This document shows, piece after piece, positions 47,101 through 54,571 of a stretch of 64,000 nucleotides of DNA. The stretch comes from CAZCTC01 sp964501335 (GTDB lineage: Bacteria; Chloroflexota; Anaerolineae; B4-G1; SLSP01). The notes under the pieces were generated by a model. That model saw only the letters and a program-made list of their open reading frames with translations. It made no database searches and was not told the origin of the DNA. How positions within the stretch are numbered: position 1 is the stretch's first letter; every line of letters starts with the position of its first letter. Position numbers and translations under genes: made by a program. The DNA is taken from positions 1 to 64,000 of the forward strand of contig CAZCTC010000008.1 of the NCBI GenBank assembly GCA_964501335.1, given 5' to 3'.

Positions 47101-49571
47101 TGTTTCAGGGTGACTCCATGGGTCGATAACCGCAACGTATCGGCGTAACTGGTCCATTGCAACAGATGTTTACGGGTAATCAACAGACGGATCAAGGTGG
47201 TGGCGATTCCTCCCAGCGTGGACCATGTTTCGTAAGGAATAAAAGTCAAGGCCAGGCCCCAACGCACCAGACCGGTTTGAAAGGCGCGGGAAACCTCCCG
47301 CAAGGAACTTCCCCCGGCTACGCGCGCCAAACCGAGGGCCAGACCGGTAAGCACCGGTATCAGAAGCGTCAAGGCTCCACCCAGCGTCCATAGCCCGGGC
47401 ACTCCCGGTAACCATAACCAGCCGCCGACCAGGAAGGCCAGCAACGCGGGGGCCAGTAAACTGCGGCGGAGGTTATCAAAAATTTTCCATCGGCTGATGA
47501 GTGAGAGATCGTTGGGAATGGTTCCCTGATTAAAGGTGGGGACCCGGGGAAAAAGCCACGGCAGTAATTGCCAATCCCCGCGTACCCAACGACGGGCGCG
47601 TCGCAAATAAACAAAGTAATGGGGGGGATAGTCTTCGTAAAAAACAACATCAGTGACCAGTCCCACTCGACCATGAATCCCTTCAATTAAATCATGACTG
47701 AGGATCGCATTCTCCGGCATCCGCCCGGACAGGCTGCGTTCAAAAGCATCAATTTCATAGATTCCTTTACCGATATAACTGCCTTCCCCAAACAAATCCT
47801 GATAGGCGTTCGATACGGCCCGCGAGTATAAATCCAGACCGGCATCGCCGGCGAAAATGCGCGAAAAGTGGGAACGATTGACGCTGGTTGATGTAATTTC
47901 GATCCCCGGTTGTAACAACGTGTACCCTGCAATTACCGCTCCACTCTGCGGATTAAATTCGGCCTGATTCAGGGGATGGGCCAGCGTTGCGACCAAACGA
48001 TGCGCGGCTTTGTGGGGCATCAGCGTATCGGCATCCAATGTAATGACATATTTGATCTGGCTCAATACGGCCGGATTGCCTTCTCGCACACTAAAAGCTG
48101 TTTTGGCTCCGCCTCGTAAAAATCGGTTAAGTTGATGCAATTTGCCGCGTTTGCGTTCCCATCCCATCCAGCGGCCTTCGTGGGAATTCCAAAGGGGATC
48201 GCGGTGAAAGAGATAAAAGGGTGGGGATGTTTCCCGTTCATATTTTTTGTTGAGGGCGTGAATGCCGGCCGTAACCTGGTTCACCAATGGATCGATTCCC
48301 TCTTCCGGTTGCCGGGCCCTGTCGGGCAAATCTGTGAGCAGGGCAAAGTATAAATGGACATCCTGATTTCGCAGAAAGTGCAACTCTATCTGTTTGAGCA
48401 ACGATTTTACTTCAGCTTCACTCGATAACATTGAGGGAATGACCACCAGCGTCTTGTACTCGGCCGGAATATGGGCCTCAAAATCCATTTTGGGCAGAAC
48501 GCGGGGGGGAATAAGCAGTGTGATGATCCAGTTGATCAGACTGACGGCCACGGTGAGTGCTGGAATAAAGGCCAGCACTCCGCCTCCCCAGGTTTGCGCG
48601 AAGTTTGCTCCGGCATTTTGGAGGTAAAGGATGGCTCCCAACACTTCTAAGACTGTGCACACTCCAATACTACTCAGATAGACCGGCGTCGGATGATTCA
48701 AAGCCGCCCGCCGCAGCCGCGATTTCAAGGGCGCCCGATAGCCAATTCGGGCATCGAGCACCATCCGGCCGGCATCGATCAGATAATAGCCCACATGCGC
48801 GGTCCGCGCTCTTTCTGTCTGAGCTTCGTTCTGGGCCAGAGCAATGGCCTGCCGTGCAATCGCCAATTCATCCAGCCCGGTCGCGCGGGACAATTTTTCG
48901 ACTGCTTTGCGATAGCGGTCGCGCGTTTCCTGATCCATGAGTGCGTAGATGTGGGCCGGATCGCCGCGTAGAATCTCTTCCACCTGGCTGACACTGTCGA
49001 AAAAATCCAGCCAGTCCTGAGCCGCCAACATCCGCAGGCTGGTAATGCAATTGGCTACGGTCTCATCCTCTGTGAGGGCGGGGGATAAGGTCAGCAAAGG
49101 CCACAGCGTTTCGTGCGGCAGGCCGGTAATTTGACTGAGACTTTGGGCTAACAGTTCCACCAGTCCCAGCCGGAGCATCACCGGCAGCGCCCATAATTCT
49201 CCCATGGTCAAGGGGACAAAATTTTGATAGAGTTGTACAAATCGGGTGATATGAACCGGATCTAACCGGGCTTGCTGCATTACAATCAATCTCTGCGCCA
49301 GGGTGTAGATGCGGGGGTATTTGGCCTGGAGAGCTGGGGGGCATGGCGGCAATTGGCGATAAAAGTTGGCCGGCATATCTTCGCGAATCTGGCGACAGGT
49401 CTGTTGTACCAGATAAAAATTGTCCGGCAGCCATTCGGCGGCTGCGGAGAGGGAGTGCGGGCTGGATCTGGATTGTAACTGTTGCGTGACGATACGAAAG
49501 AACTTTTCCTGAGCTTTTACATAAGCGGACAACGAGAAAACCGGTTTTGACATGGGTTGTTTATTTTCCAT
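41154..49571 (-). CDS. ndvB: Cyclic beta-1,2-glucan synthase-like GT84/GH94 protein
   Basis: The 2805-residue protein matches the length and order of NdvB/ChvB enzymes. An N-terminal region with membrane helices near 305 and 345 is followed by a GT84 glycosyltransferase domain (about 370-690: VVIPSMLSSEAEV, TLDADTLMPH, and the RRARRWVRGDW Q/RxxRW-type motif). Further membrane segments follow (about 695-860), then a glycoamylase-like domain (about 890-1400, FGVPGLGFKQNRNEDLV), and GH94-type domains to the end with catalytic GCGDWNDGMN near 2485. It should build, and by phosphorolysis size and close, beta-1,2-glucan rings from UDP-glucose. The start overlaps the stress-protein gene by 11 nt; M7 at 49553 is an alternative start. 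Confidence 0.88.
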   Translation of the reverse strand: MENKQPMSKPVFSLSAYVKAQEKFFRIVTQQLQSRSSPHSLSAAAEWLPDNFYLVQQTCRQIREDMPANFYRQLPPCPPALQAKYPRIYTLAQRLIVMQQARLDPVHITRFVQLYQNFVPLTMGELWALPVMLRLGLVELLAQSLSQITGLPHETLWPLLTLSPALTEDETVANCITSLRMLAAQDWLDFFDSVSQVEEILRGDPAHIYALMDQETRDRYRKAVEKLSRATGLDELAIARQAIALAQNEAQTERARTAHVGYYLIDAGRMVLDARIGYRAPLKSRLRRAALNHPTPVYLSSIGVCTVLEVLGAILYLQNAGANFAQTWGGGVLAFIPALTVAVSLINWIITLLIPPRVLPKMDFEAHIPAEYKTLVVIPSMLSSEAEVKSLLKQIELHFLRNQDVHLYFALLTDLPDRARQPEEGIDPLVNQVTAGIHALNKKYERETSPPFYLFHRDPLWNSHEGRWMGWERKRGKLHQLNRFLRGGAKTAFSVREGNPAVLSQIKYVITLDADTLMPHKAAHRLVATLAHPLNQAEFNPQSGAVIAGYTLLQPGIEITSTSVNRSHFSRIFAGDAGLDLYSRAVSNAYQDLFGEGSYIGKGIYEIDAFERSLSGRMPENAILSHDLIEGIHGRVGLVTDVVFYEDYPPHYFVYLRRARRWVRGDWQLLPWLFPRVPTFNQGTIPNDLSLISRWKIFDNLRRSLLAPALLAFLVGGWLWLPGVPGLWTLGGALTLLIPVLTGLALGLARVAGGSSLREVSRAFQTGLVRWGLALTFIPYETWSTLGGIATTLIRLLITRKHLLQWTSYADTLRLSTHGVTLKHILAALFLTGGLGGAIWGSNPAALWAASPLLSLWLFSPLISWWISRSIDDQPDSLSAGEVARLRTLARRTWSFFEQFVGPEDHWLPPDHFQEAPRGVISHTTSPTNLGLLFLSTLAAYDLGYIGLSNLATRLKSAFESLNRLEKYRGHFLNWYDTRTLGALAPRYVSTVDSGNLAASFRTLAQGCQTLRHQSIWRWKNWEGLLDTLCLFDKVVGDLPVEATAAIQSSLEKMRQQIRTAQKTPESWFGLLNQLSGESWIELNRTLMSFVMANSNELEVEQLNQLNLAADRTQNHLYGMQREIEQLAPWLTFLHHPPALMERADGPPELYKHWQALNAAFPPAPLLEEIETVCLTGQAILRQLHRLSEGDAEAGEWCHDSLQKLIEARISAACLLVDFQNLEQNALRHVQEMDFHFLFDEQRLLFHIGYNVTVEKLDNNYYDLLASESRIASLVTIAGNAIPPSHWLHLGRPLAQVEGLRTLLSWGGTMFEYLMPALLMRNYEGTLLQRSCLAAINGQINYGQQKAIPWGISESGYYAFDRDQNYQYRTFGVPGLGFKQNRNEDLVVTPYASLLALSLHPHKVIENIIRLDKLQMLGLHGFYEAIDFSAARLPLGAPHAIVRSYMAHHQGMILLSLVNYLHDNIMVRRFHADPQVRSVEFFLQEKVPYEAALETAQAGDLHVTQAEPVRQHISAGLWNVAVQSPAPQVHFLSNGHYSVMITNAGAGFSRWEEIDLTRWRADSTREECGVWIYLQDLDNGELWSAAEQPIGTLSGTPTVQFYPHQVEFRRNGHELGVTMEIVVAPEDDVEIRRISLTNQSERVRHITLTSYGEIILAPQAADARHPAFNNLFVESEYLTETNTLLFRRRLRSAGELPIYLAHSATVSPGQSITGSYETDRKQFLGRGQSLRTPAALNAGRKLSATVGNTLDPIMALAQTIELQPYASAQVSFITLAARSRDRALALVQRYQSAQTIERTFGQARLYAELELTRLELTVADLAQIEELLSALIYPQAALRAAAATLAANRKGQAGLWPFSISGDYPLLLVQMNTTEDLILVQKALQAHTYWRNRGIKIDLVILNQQGTTYGQELRGQLQRVMIRQNCEEWFNRRGGIFVLYADQLNEADRILLETAARVVLTGTLGTLTQQLQGLHKFTTQLPGFVPISAPAELESTPGVLRPPDLLFDNGLGGFSADGREYLIYLEPEQWTPAPWINVIANSDFGFTVSETGAGYTWFGNSSENRLTPWSNDPIADPPGEALYLRDEETAEVWSPTPLPCRAAAPYLIRHGSGYSIFEHQSHGLTQCLRLFAAADAPVKVMQLRLSNMWEHTRRITVTLYIEWVLGITRDTAQQYIVSEYDPEHQALLAHNCYNAEFGDRVAFVVASQALHGLTADRTEFLGRRGTLCRPVALERIGLAGVVKPGLDPCAALQVHIDLPPGVAQEIFFLIGEGANRDEALQLIERYQKTEELAKAWDQVHTNWEKFLETVQVQTPDPAMNLLLNRWLLYQTLSCRVWARSAFYQSSGAFGFRDQLQDIMALLHAAPRLAREHILEAARFQFDAGDVLHWWHPPSGRGVRTRFSDDLLWLPFVVSHYVTVTGDEAILDETVLFRKGLPLETDELERYDHYAPTTESYTLYEHCRRALEKGITAGEHGLPLIGCGDWNDGMNRVGSSGRGESIWLGWFLCATLIRFARLCEYKNERAQATAYQQRAAILGRALETYGWDGAWYRRAYYDDGTPLGSAENHDCQIDSIAQSWAILSGVCDPDRAVRAMESVAERLIQPRDQLLLLLTPPFDQTLRDPGYIKGYPPGIRENGAQYTHAAVWTLWAFAELGQGDQVEALFRLLNPIYHSDTSAKAIRYGVEPYVTAADVYSALTHNGQGGWTWYTGSSGWMYRAGLEAILGIRRIGQALQIVPCIPKTWTHYQVMYKIESTTFLIRIENPEGVNAGVRQLELDGIVLRGNEIPLLNDGQLHQVRVVLGGV

Positions 49572-50496
49572 TCGTCATATCTGCGGTGGTGAACTCCGGG
49601 GAATGAGCCTGCATGATGATCAACGAGGTCGTGCCGTAAGCGATTAAATTGCCGACCAAATCGCCGTACAATCCCCGGATTTGAGAAGAACGACCATGAG
49701 CACTCAACAATACCAGATCGATTTTTTCTTGCTCAACAAATTCATGCAGCGTTCCCGATAAGCGCTCGCTGACCAGAATGCGGGTTTCGACTTTCCCGGC
49801 AATCCGTGACTGCAATTGCTCCAGATAATGGATCACTTCGGTTCGATTGCGTTCCACAAGCTGTTCTACCAGTTCGACGTCTTCACGGCTGGGTGGGGTT
49901 CGTCGTGGGATCGCCGGCTTTTGCACGATGTGCAATAGAATGAGTCGTGCATCATGGGCCCGGGCCAGAGTTACTGCGGCAGGCAAAATCGATTCGGCGC
50001 GCGGAGTTCCATCCAGCGGCACCAGAATATGCTGATAGTGCAACGCGGTCAGATCGGGGGGCACCGGATGGGCCGCCCGTATAATCATCACGGAAGTACG
50101 AGCGCGCAAGATGATCTTCTGCACCACGCTGCTGACGCCCCATTCGCTCAGGCCGCTTTGTCCATGGCTGCTGAGCATGATCAGTTGGGGGTCATGCTGC
50201 TCTGAAAATTCGATCACCTGATCTGCCGCAAAGCCTTCCCATAAATGCATTTCCGTCTGCAAACCTGCTTTTTGCATCCGTGAATCCAATTCTTGCAGGT
50301 AGTTTTTCGCCTCAGCTTTGCGGATTTGCCAGTTCAGAGGGTCCATGGCTCGCCGTCCATACTCTTCGCGGGGAGTTTCCATCACATGTAAAAAGGCAAG
50401 GTGAGATTCAAAGGCTCGGGCAACGGCGACCGTATGGGGGAGGACACATTCGGCCAGTTCTGAACGATCCAGAGGCAGGAGTATTTGATTGAACAT
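49561..50496 (-). CDS. Tandem-domain universal stress protein (UspA family)
   Basis: The 311-residue protein has two Usp domains. The first (about 1-150) starts MFNQILLPLDRSELAECVLP and has the nucleotide-binding loop LIMLSSHGQSGLSEWGVSS. The second (about 165-300) starts YQHILVPLDGTPRAESILPA and has LVLLSAHGRSSQIRGLYGDL. Both keep the G-(2x)-G-(9x)-S/T-like pattern of ATP-binding members in a relaxed form. The stop codon overlaps the start of the glucan synthase gene, so the two are very likely translated in series. This couples a stress or energy signal with an osmotic or envelope polymer, by inference. Confidence 0.9.
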   Translation of the reverse strand: MFNQILLPLDRSELAECVLPHTVAVARAFESHLAFLHVMETPREEYGRRAMDPLNWQIRKAEAKNYLQELDSRMQKAGLQTEMHLWEGFAADQVIEFSEQHDPQLIMLSSHGQSGLSEWGVSSVVQKIILRARTSVMIIRAAHPVPPDLTALHYQHILVPLDGTPRAESILPAAVTLARAHDARLILLHIVQKPAIPRRTPPSREDVELVEQLVERNRTEVIHYLEQLQSRIAGKVETRILVSERLSGTLHEFVEQEKIDLVLLSAHGRSSQIRGLYGDLVGNLIAYGTTSLIIMQAHSPEFTTADMTNGK

Positions 50497-50628
50497 GATA
50501 GGTCCCGGGTCAACGTTTGGAAAACTGGTGATTTCGGTAAATCAAAGAGCTTAACATGGATAGAGCCTTTCTTGAGTGAAGGGATTAAAATTCGACCTGT
50601 AAAGTAACAAGTTAAGGTGAGCAGCATT

Positions 50629-50673
50629 CTGTTCCCGCCGGTCCGGATAAATGCTTTGGATCGGCGGGAACAG
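50629..50673. terminator. 12-bp hairpin downstream of the CsbD-like gene
   Basis: CTGTTCCCGCCG (50629-50640) pairs with CGGCGGGAACAG (50662-50673) around a 21-nt loop. It lies 36 nt past the minus-strand CsbD-like stop codon. There is no clear T-tract. Confidence 0.5.
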
Positions 50674-50708
50674 AGTGATAACTCATTTGTCTCGGACAAG
50701 TCGGTGGG

Positions 50709-51002
50709 CTAAGGGAATTCGGGTTTTGTTACCCGGCGATGGATATCCTCTTCCGCATGTCCACGAGTGTACCCGTATTTCTTTTGAAGGAGATCGATGC
50801 GCGCTTCATGTTCAACTATCCGTCGAGTGATTTCCTCTTCTGCCTGTGAGGGCGTATACCCATATTTTTTCTGGAGCAAGCTGATAAAATTTTCAAACTT
50901 ACCTCCTATTCGTTCCAAATCATCGTCGGTAATTTTATTCCACCACGTTTTGAACTGTTTGTGCAACCGTTTCCAATTGTTTTCAAATACATTCTTATTC
51001 AT
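50709..51002 (-). CDS. CsbD-like small stress protein with a duplicated C-terminal motif
   Basis: ATG 51002 has GGGGAG upstream; a longer frame to 51101 begins with basic, unlikely sequence. The 97-residue protein has an N-terminal part like CsbD/YjbJ proteins (NWKRLHKQFKTWWNKITDDD, LERIGGKFENFISLLQKKYG), and the module LLQKKYGYTPSQAEEEITRR is repeated as LLQKKYGYTRGHAEEDIHRR. CsbD-family proteins are abundant, stress-induced and of unknown biochemical role. The repeated module is extra to the usual 60-70 residues. Its neighbour is a universal stress protein gene on the same strand, so both may belong to one stress response. Confidence 0.75.
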   Translation of the reverse strand: MNKNVFENNWKRLHKQFKTWWNKITDDDLERIGGKFENFISLLQKKYGYTPSQAEEEITRRIVEHEARIDLLQKKYGYTRGHAEEDIHRRVTKPEFP

Positions 51003-51343
51003 AATAAAAATCTCCCCTGTCCCCATAAATTGCCCTGATTGATCCTGGCGGGTATCCGGACAGCTGGGAGCCCAGCGCCTTCTCAATTTCAATACAGCCA
51101 TGCCATAGCTCCTTTATTTCAGGATAGGGGCGTATTTTTTGAGTACTTCCAGCTTATCGTAGAACATTTCAACTGTCATCGGTGCCGGGTGGATTTTTGT
51201 CTACGCATTTTGTGGAGAGAAAATTCAACCGATCGTTGAACGGTGATTCCTCTCGTTGGATATATAATGAGGCTGCGGTATACCAGAGGGTCCTTTATGT
51301 TTTAATGGAAATGGGTTGGCAAAGGTTTTATAAGGAATCACCA
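51003..51343 (+). promoter_or_regulatory. Intergenic region with candidate promoter and palindromic operator for the PocR-type kinase
   Basis: No gene is supported in these 341 bp. A perfect inverted repeat TTCAAC-CGATC-GTTGAA (51224-51240) stands 22 nt upstream of a consensus -10 hexamer TATAAT (51263-51268). No good -35 box exists at 16-18 nt, which is the arrangement expected for an activator-dependent promoter. The start codon is about 75 nt downstream. Confidence 0.45.
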
Positions 51344-53527
51344 ATGAAGTATCATTTTACCGAACTGGTCGATAGGCCCGGCTTTCAACAAGTCATGCAA
51401 TCCTGGTATGCCGTTGCCAATGTGGCTATCGCCTTGCTGGATACCGAAGGCCGTTGCCTCTGTGTCGCAGGCGAACAGGATATCTGTACTCGATTTCATC
51501 ATCTTTCCCCCTCGATTGAGGGACGTTGTCCCTACAGCCATGATTACCTTTTCAGTCGTTTGCACGAAGACGATTTTATAGCGCATCAGTGTCCCCAGGG
51601 ATTTATGAATTGTGCCATGCCCATCACGGTCAAAGGGGAACCGGTCGCTGTTTTATGGATGGGCCAGTTCCTTTCCACCCGTCCGGATGAAACTTTTATT
51701 TGCCGGCAGGCGCATGAACTCGGGGTGGACCCCGCCGGTTATCTGGCCGCTGTCCAAAAAGTGCCGGTCATTGCAGAAGAGCGGTTACAGGTGATCATGA
51801 CGGCATTGACTCGATTGGCTCAGATGCTGGCGACGTTGGGCTGGGAGCACAAACAACTTCAGGGCGCATCGATTACCTTCAATGCCGATCTTCTTCGCGC
51901 TCAACAGCACATCGCTTTGATGTTACACACGGCCCAAACGGCCAGCAGCACTTTGGAGCCGGTTCAGATCTTGGAACGAGTGGCCGATGCCATGGTTTTG
52001 GCCGTCGATGTGCCCTGTTGTAGCATCTATCTGTTGGATTCCGAACATGGGACTTTGGTGCCGCACGTGATTCGCGGCCCCTCGACCGATGCCACACCGG
52101 CGGCTTTGCGGGAGCCACATCTGGATCCCCTGGTTAATTCCCTGCTGGATGAGGTCTTAGAACACCCGGTCCCTGCCGTCTGGTACGATGCTGCGACGGA
52201 TGCTCGCATTAGTCGGGAGATGGCGCAGACCTGGAATATCAAATCGATCCTGGCTGTGCCGATCCGGGTCAGTTCTAAGGTGTTGGGAATCGCTCTGCTC
52301 AGTACTTTTAGCGATTATCGTCATTTCACTCCGGAAGAGATCGAACTGGTCTGGGGAATTGCCAACTCGGTGGCTCTGGCGGTCGATAATGCCCGGCTTT
52401 ATACCGAAACCCGTCAACATCTGGCCGAGAGCCAGGGATTGCAGCAAGTTGCTGCCGCTTTGCTCCACAAGATCAACCCGGAGAAAGTGCTCGCTATTAT
52501 CTGTGCCGAGGCGCAACAATTGACCGGGGCGATGGGCAGTGCGGTGTTGCTTATCGAAGAGGCGATATGGTTGCGCGTGACTTACAGCAGCGGAATCGAT
52601 CCCGCGTTCTTTGACCGGATTCCCATTGCCGATTCGTTGGCCGGCATTACGGTGCGTTGTGATAAGCCGTTTTTGACCAATACCCCGGCCAATGAATCTT
52701 ATGAATATCTACAGGGGAAACGTCCCACTTCATTTTTATCTGTCCCTTTGCATGCCAATGATGAGGTCATCGGCGTGTTGGAAATGGTAGACAAACGTGG
52801 CGGTTTTACCCGGGATGATATCCGAATTGTCAGTCTGTTTGCCAATCAGGCCGCTATCAATATCGAACATGCCCGGCTCAATCAGCAGGCCGGGCAACTT
52901 GCCGTCCTGGAAGAACGCCAGCGTCTGGCGCGGGAATTGCACGATTCGGTCGTGCAATCGCTTTACAGCATGGCTCTTTATGCCGATGCCGCCTCGCTGG
53001 CCCTGGCTGCCGGCAAGCAGGAGGTGACGGTGAATCACCTGCAAGAATTACGCGATATGGCGCGAGGGGCTATGTATGACATGCGACTGCTGATCTTTGA
53101 ATTACATCCTCCGACCCTGGAACAGGAAGGGTTGGTCACCGCCCTCCGGCTTCGTCTGGCTGCTGTTGAAGCGCGCGCCGGAGTCCATACGGAACTCGAG
53201 GTGGACGGTGAACGGCGTTTGCCGATTGGGATCGAACAGGAGCTTTACCGAATCGCCCAAGAGGCGCTCAACAACATCATGAAACATGCCAAAGCAAAAC
53301 ATATAAAAATCCGGCTGCAATTTATCGACAAGACGGTTTGTTTACAAGTGCAGGATGACGGCATCGGCTTTGAACTGAATGCGCTGCAAATCAACGGGGG
53401 AATGGGATTGCAAAGCTTCGCCGCGCGGACGGCCAAACTCGGTGGTCATCTTGCCGTGGAGAGCCGGCCCGGACAGGGAACGACTGTAACGGTAACCATT
53501 TCTACAGAAGATGGGGTGTCTTTATGA
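51344..53527 (+). CDS. NarL-type sensor histidine kinase with PocR and two GAF domains
   Basis: ATG 51344 follows AAGGAAT; the frame is open upstream but without a good RBS. The 727-residue cytoplasmic protein has a PocR sensory domain (about 3-165: FQQVMQSWYAVANVAIALLD, cysteines in CTRFHHLS, GRCPYSHDY and CPQGFMNCAMPI, and VLWMGQFL), two GAF domains (about 215-385 and 395-535), a HisKA_3 domain with the phosphoacceptor His in LARELHDSVVQSLYSMALYA, and HATPase_c (IAQEALNNIMKHAKAKH, DDGIGF). PocR domains bind small hydrocarbon derivatives; the cysteines might hold a cofactor. The stop overlaps the regulator start as ATGA. Confidence 0.9.
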   Translation: MKYHFTELVDRPGFQQVMQSWYAVANVAIALLDTEGRCLCVAGEQDICTRFHHLSPSIEGRCPYSHDYLFSRLHEDDFIAHQCPQGFMNCAMPITVKGEPVAVLWMGQFLSTRPDETFICRQAHELGVDPAGYLAAVQKVPVIAEERLQVIMTALTRLAQMLATLGWEHKQLQGASITFNADLLRAQQHIALMLHTAQTASSTLEPVQILERVADAMVLAVDVPCCSIYLLDSEHGTLVPHVIRGPSTDATPAALREPHLDPLVNSLLDEVLEHPVPAVWYDAATDARISREMAQTWNIKSILAVPIRVSSKVLGIALLSTFSDYRHFTPEEIELVWGIANSVALAVDNARLYTETRQHLAESQGLQQVAAALLHKINPEKVLAIICAEAQQLTGAMGSAVLLIEEAIWLRVTYSSGIDPAFFDRIPIADSLAGITVRCDKPFLTNTPANESYEYLQGKRPTSFLSVPLHANDEVIGVLEMVDKRGGFTRDDIRIVSLFANQAAINIEHARLNQQAGQLAVLEERQRLARELHDSVVQSLYSMALYADAASLALAAGKQEVTVNHLQELRDMARGAMYDMRLLIFELHPPTLEQEGLVTALRLRLAAVEARAGVHTELEVDGERRLPIGIEQELYRIAQEALNNIMKHAKAKHIKIRLQFIDKTVCLQVQDDGIGFELNALQINGGMGLQSFAARTAKLGGHLAVESRPGQGTTVTVTISTEDGVSL

Positions 53528-54201
53528 ACCAGACCATTCGAGTGTTGATTGTAGATGACCATACCCTGGTTCGCAAAGGTATTCGCGCTTTGCTTACTGA
53601 AATTCCCGGGCTGGAAGTGGTGGGGGAAGCTGCTGATGGGCAGGAAGCGATCGACCAGGCTTTTCAGCTTTGCCCGGATGTAATTTTGATGGATCTGGCC
53701 ATGCCCCGGTTGGACGGCATTGAGGCTACTCGTCAGATCAAGGCGCGTCAACCGGAAAGCCGTATCCTCGTCATGACCAGCTTTGCTACCGACGACAAGG
53801 TCTTACCGGCCATTAAAGCCGGTGCCCTGGGCTATCTGCTTAAAGAATCCGCCCCCGAAGAGCTGGTGCAGGCGATCCATCAGATCCGTCGGGGCGAATC
53901 ATCGCTCCATCCGGTTATCGCCCGCAAAGTCTTACAAGAGCTGGCTCAACCGCTCAATCGTCCTCCTACGCCTGAACCGTTGACCGCTCGTGAAGTTGTC
54001 GTGCTCCGGCTGGTCGCTCAAGGGTTGAGCAATCAGGATATTGCCGAACAATTACATATCAGCGTTCCCACAGTCCGTACCCATGTAAGCAACATTATGA
54101 GTAAGTTGTACCTGGCCAATCGAGTTCAGGCAGCTTTATATGCTTTGCGAGAGGGCCTGACCTCTTTGACGGAAGTTTCGGATGTTCAGGAAAAAATCTG
54201 A
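53524..54201 (+). CDS. NarL/FixJ-family response regulator, partner of the PocR kinase
   Basis: The 225-residue protein has a receiver domain with D11/D12, phosphoacceptor D57 in VILMDLAMPRLDG, and LLKESAPEELVQAI, followed by a LuxR-type helix-turn-helix (LTAREVVVLRLVAQGLSNQD, ISVPTVRTHVSNIMSKL, about 152-205). Its ATG overlaps the kinase stop, so stoichiometric translation with the upstream kinase is expected. The palindrome before the kinase gene is a candidate for autoregulation. Target genes are unknown. Confidence 0.93.
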   Translation: MNQTIRVLIVDDHTLVRKGIRALLTEIPGLEVVGEAADGQEAIDQAFQLCPDVILMDLAMPRLDGIEATRQIKARQPESRILVMTSFATDDKVLPAIKAGALGYLLKESAPEELVQAIHQIRRGESSLHPVIARKVLQELAQPLNRPPTPEPLTAREVVVLRLVAQGLSNQDIAEQLHISVPTVRTHVSNIMSKLYLANRVQAALYALREGLTSLTEVSDVQEKI

Positions 54202-54284
54202 GACGTTACCCTTTAACTCTCAATCCGGTCAATGTCGCGGCTGTCGTGCCGATGAGCCTATAAAAGTGGTCACCGCTCCGGGGG

Positions 54285-54527
54285 TTATGACGGGCGCGCC
54301 CCTGGCAGGGGCGCGCCGGCAGACGTTTCGTTATAATCTTCTGAACTTTCTAAATCTGTTTCATGGATCAAATAAGCAAAGAGTTCCTGCAAGGAATTGA
54401 ATCCTTTTCGTTCATCGACGCCAGGAAGTTCCAACGAAGCTCGCCAGACCCAATTTTCCCCATTAAAAGTTTGCCAGAGGCGTAATAAATAGGATACGTA
54501 ACCTGCTTTGTCTCTTTGCTTTCCCAT
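54285..54527 (-). CDS. Small conserved hypothetical protein
   Basis: ATG 54527 has GGAG 6 nt upstream. The 80-residue product contains a compact domain, YVSYLLRLWQTFNGENWVWR, then ASLELPGVDERKGFNSLQEL and FAYLIHE. The spacing of aromatic and acidic residues is familiar from short uncharacterised Chloroflexota proteins, but I know no function. It lies 44 nt after the beta-helix protein gene and is probably co-transcribed. The last dozen residues (SAGAPLPGARPS) are encoded by the hairpin at 54293 and are probably not part of the ancestral protein. Confidence 0.6.
   Translation of the reverse strand: MGKQRDKAGYVSYLLRLWQTFNGENWVWRASLELPGVDERKGFNSLQELFAYLIHETDLESSEDYNETSAGAPLPGARPS
54293..54317. 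terminator. GC-rich hairpin between convergent genes
   Basis: GGCGCGCCCCT (54293-54303) pairs with AGGGGCGCGCC (54307-54317) around GGC. It lies after the response regulator gene and overlaps the last codons of the convergent small gene. This suggests that the hairpin was inserted into, or replaced, the end of that gene. Confidence 0.5.
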
Positions 54528-54571
54528 GGTCAGCTCCGTTATTGATCGTAAAAATCGGAATGCTCGCCCCC

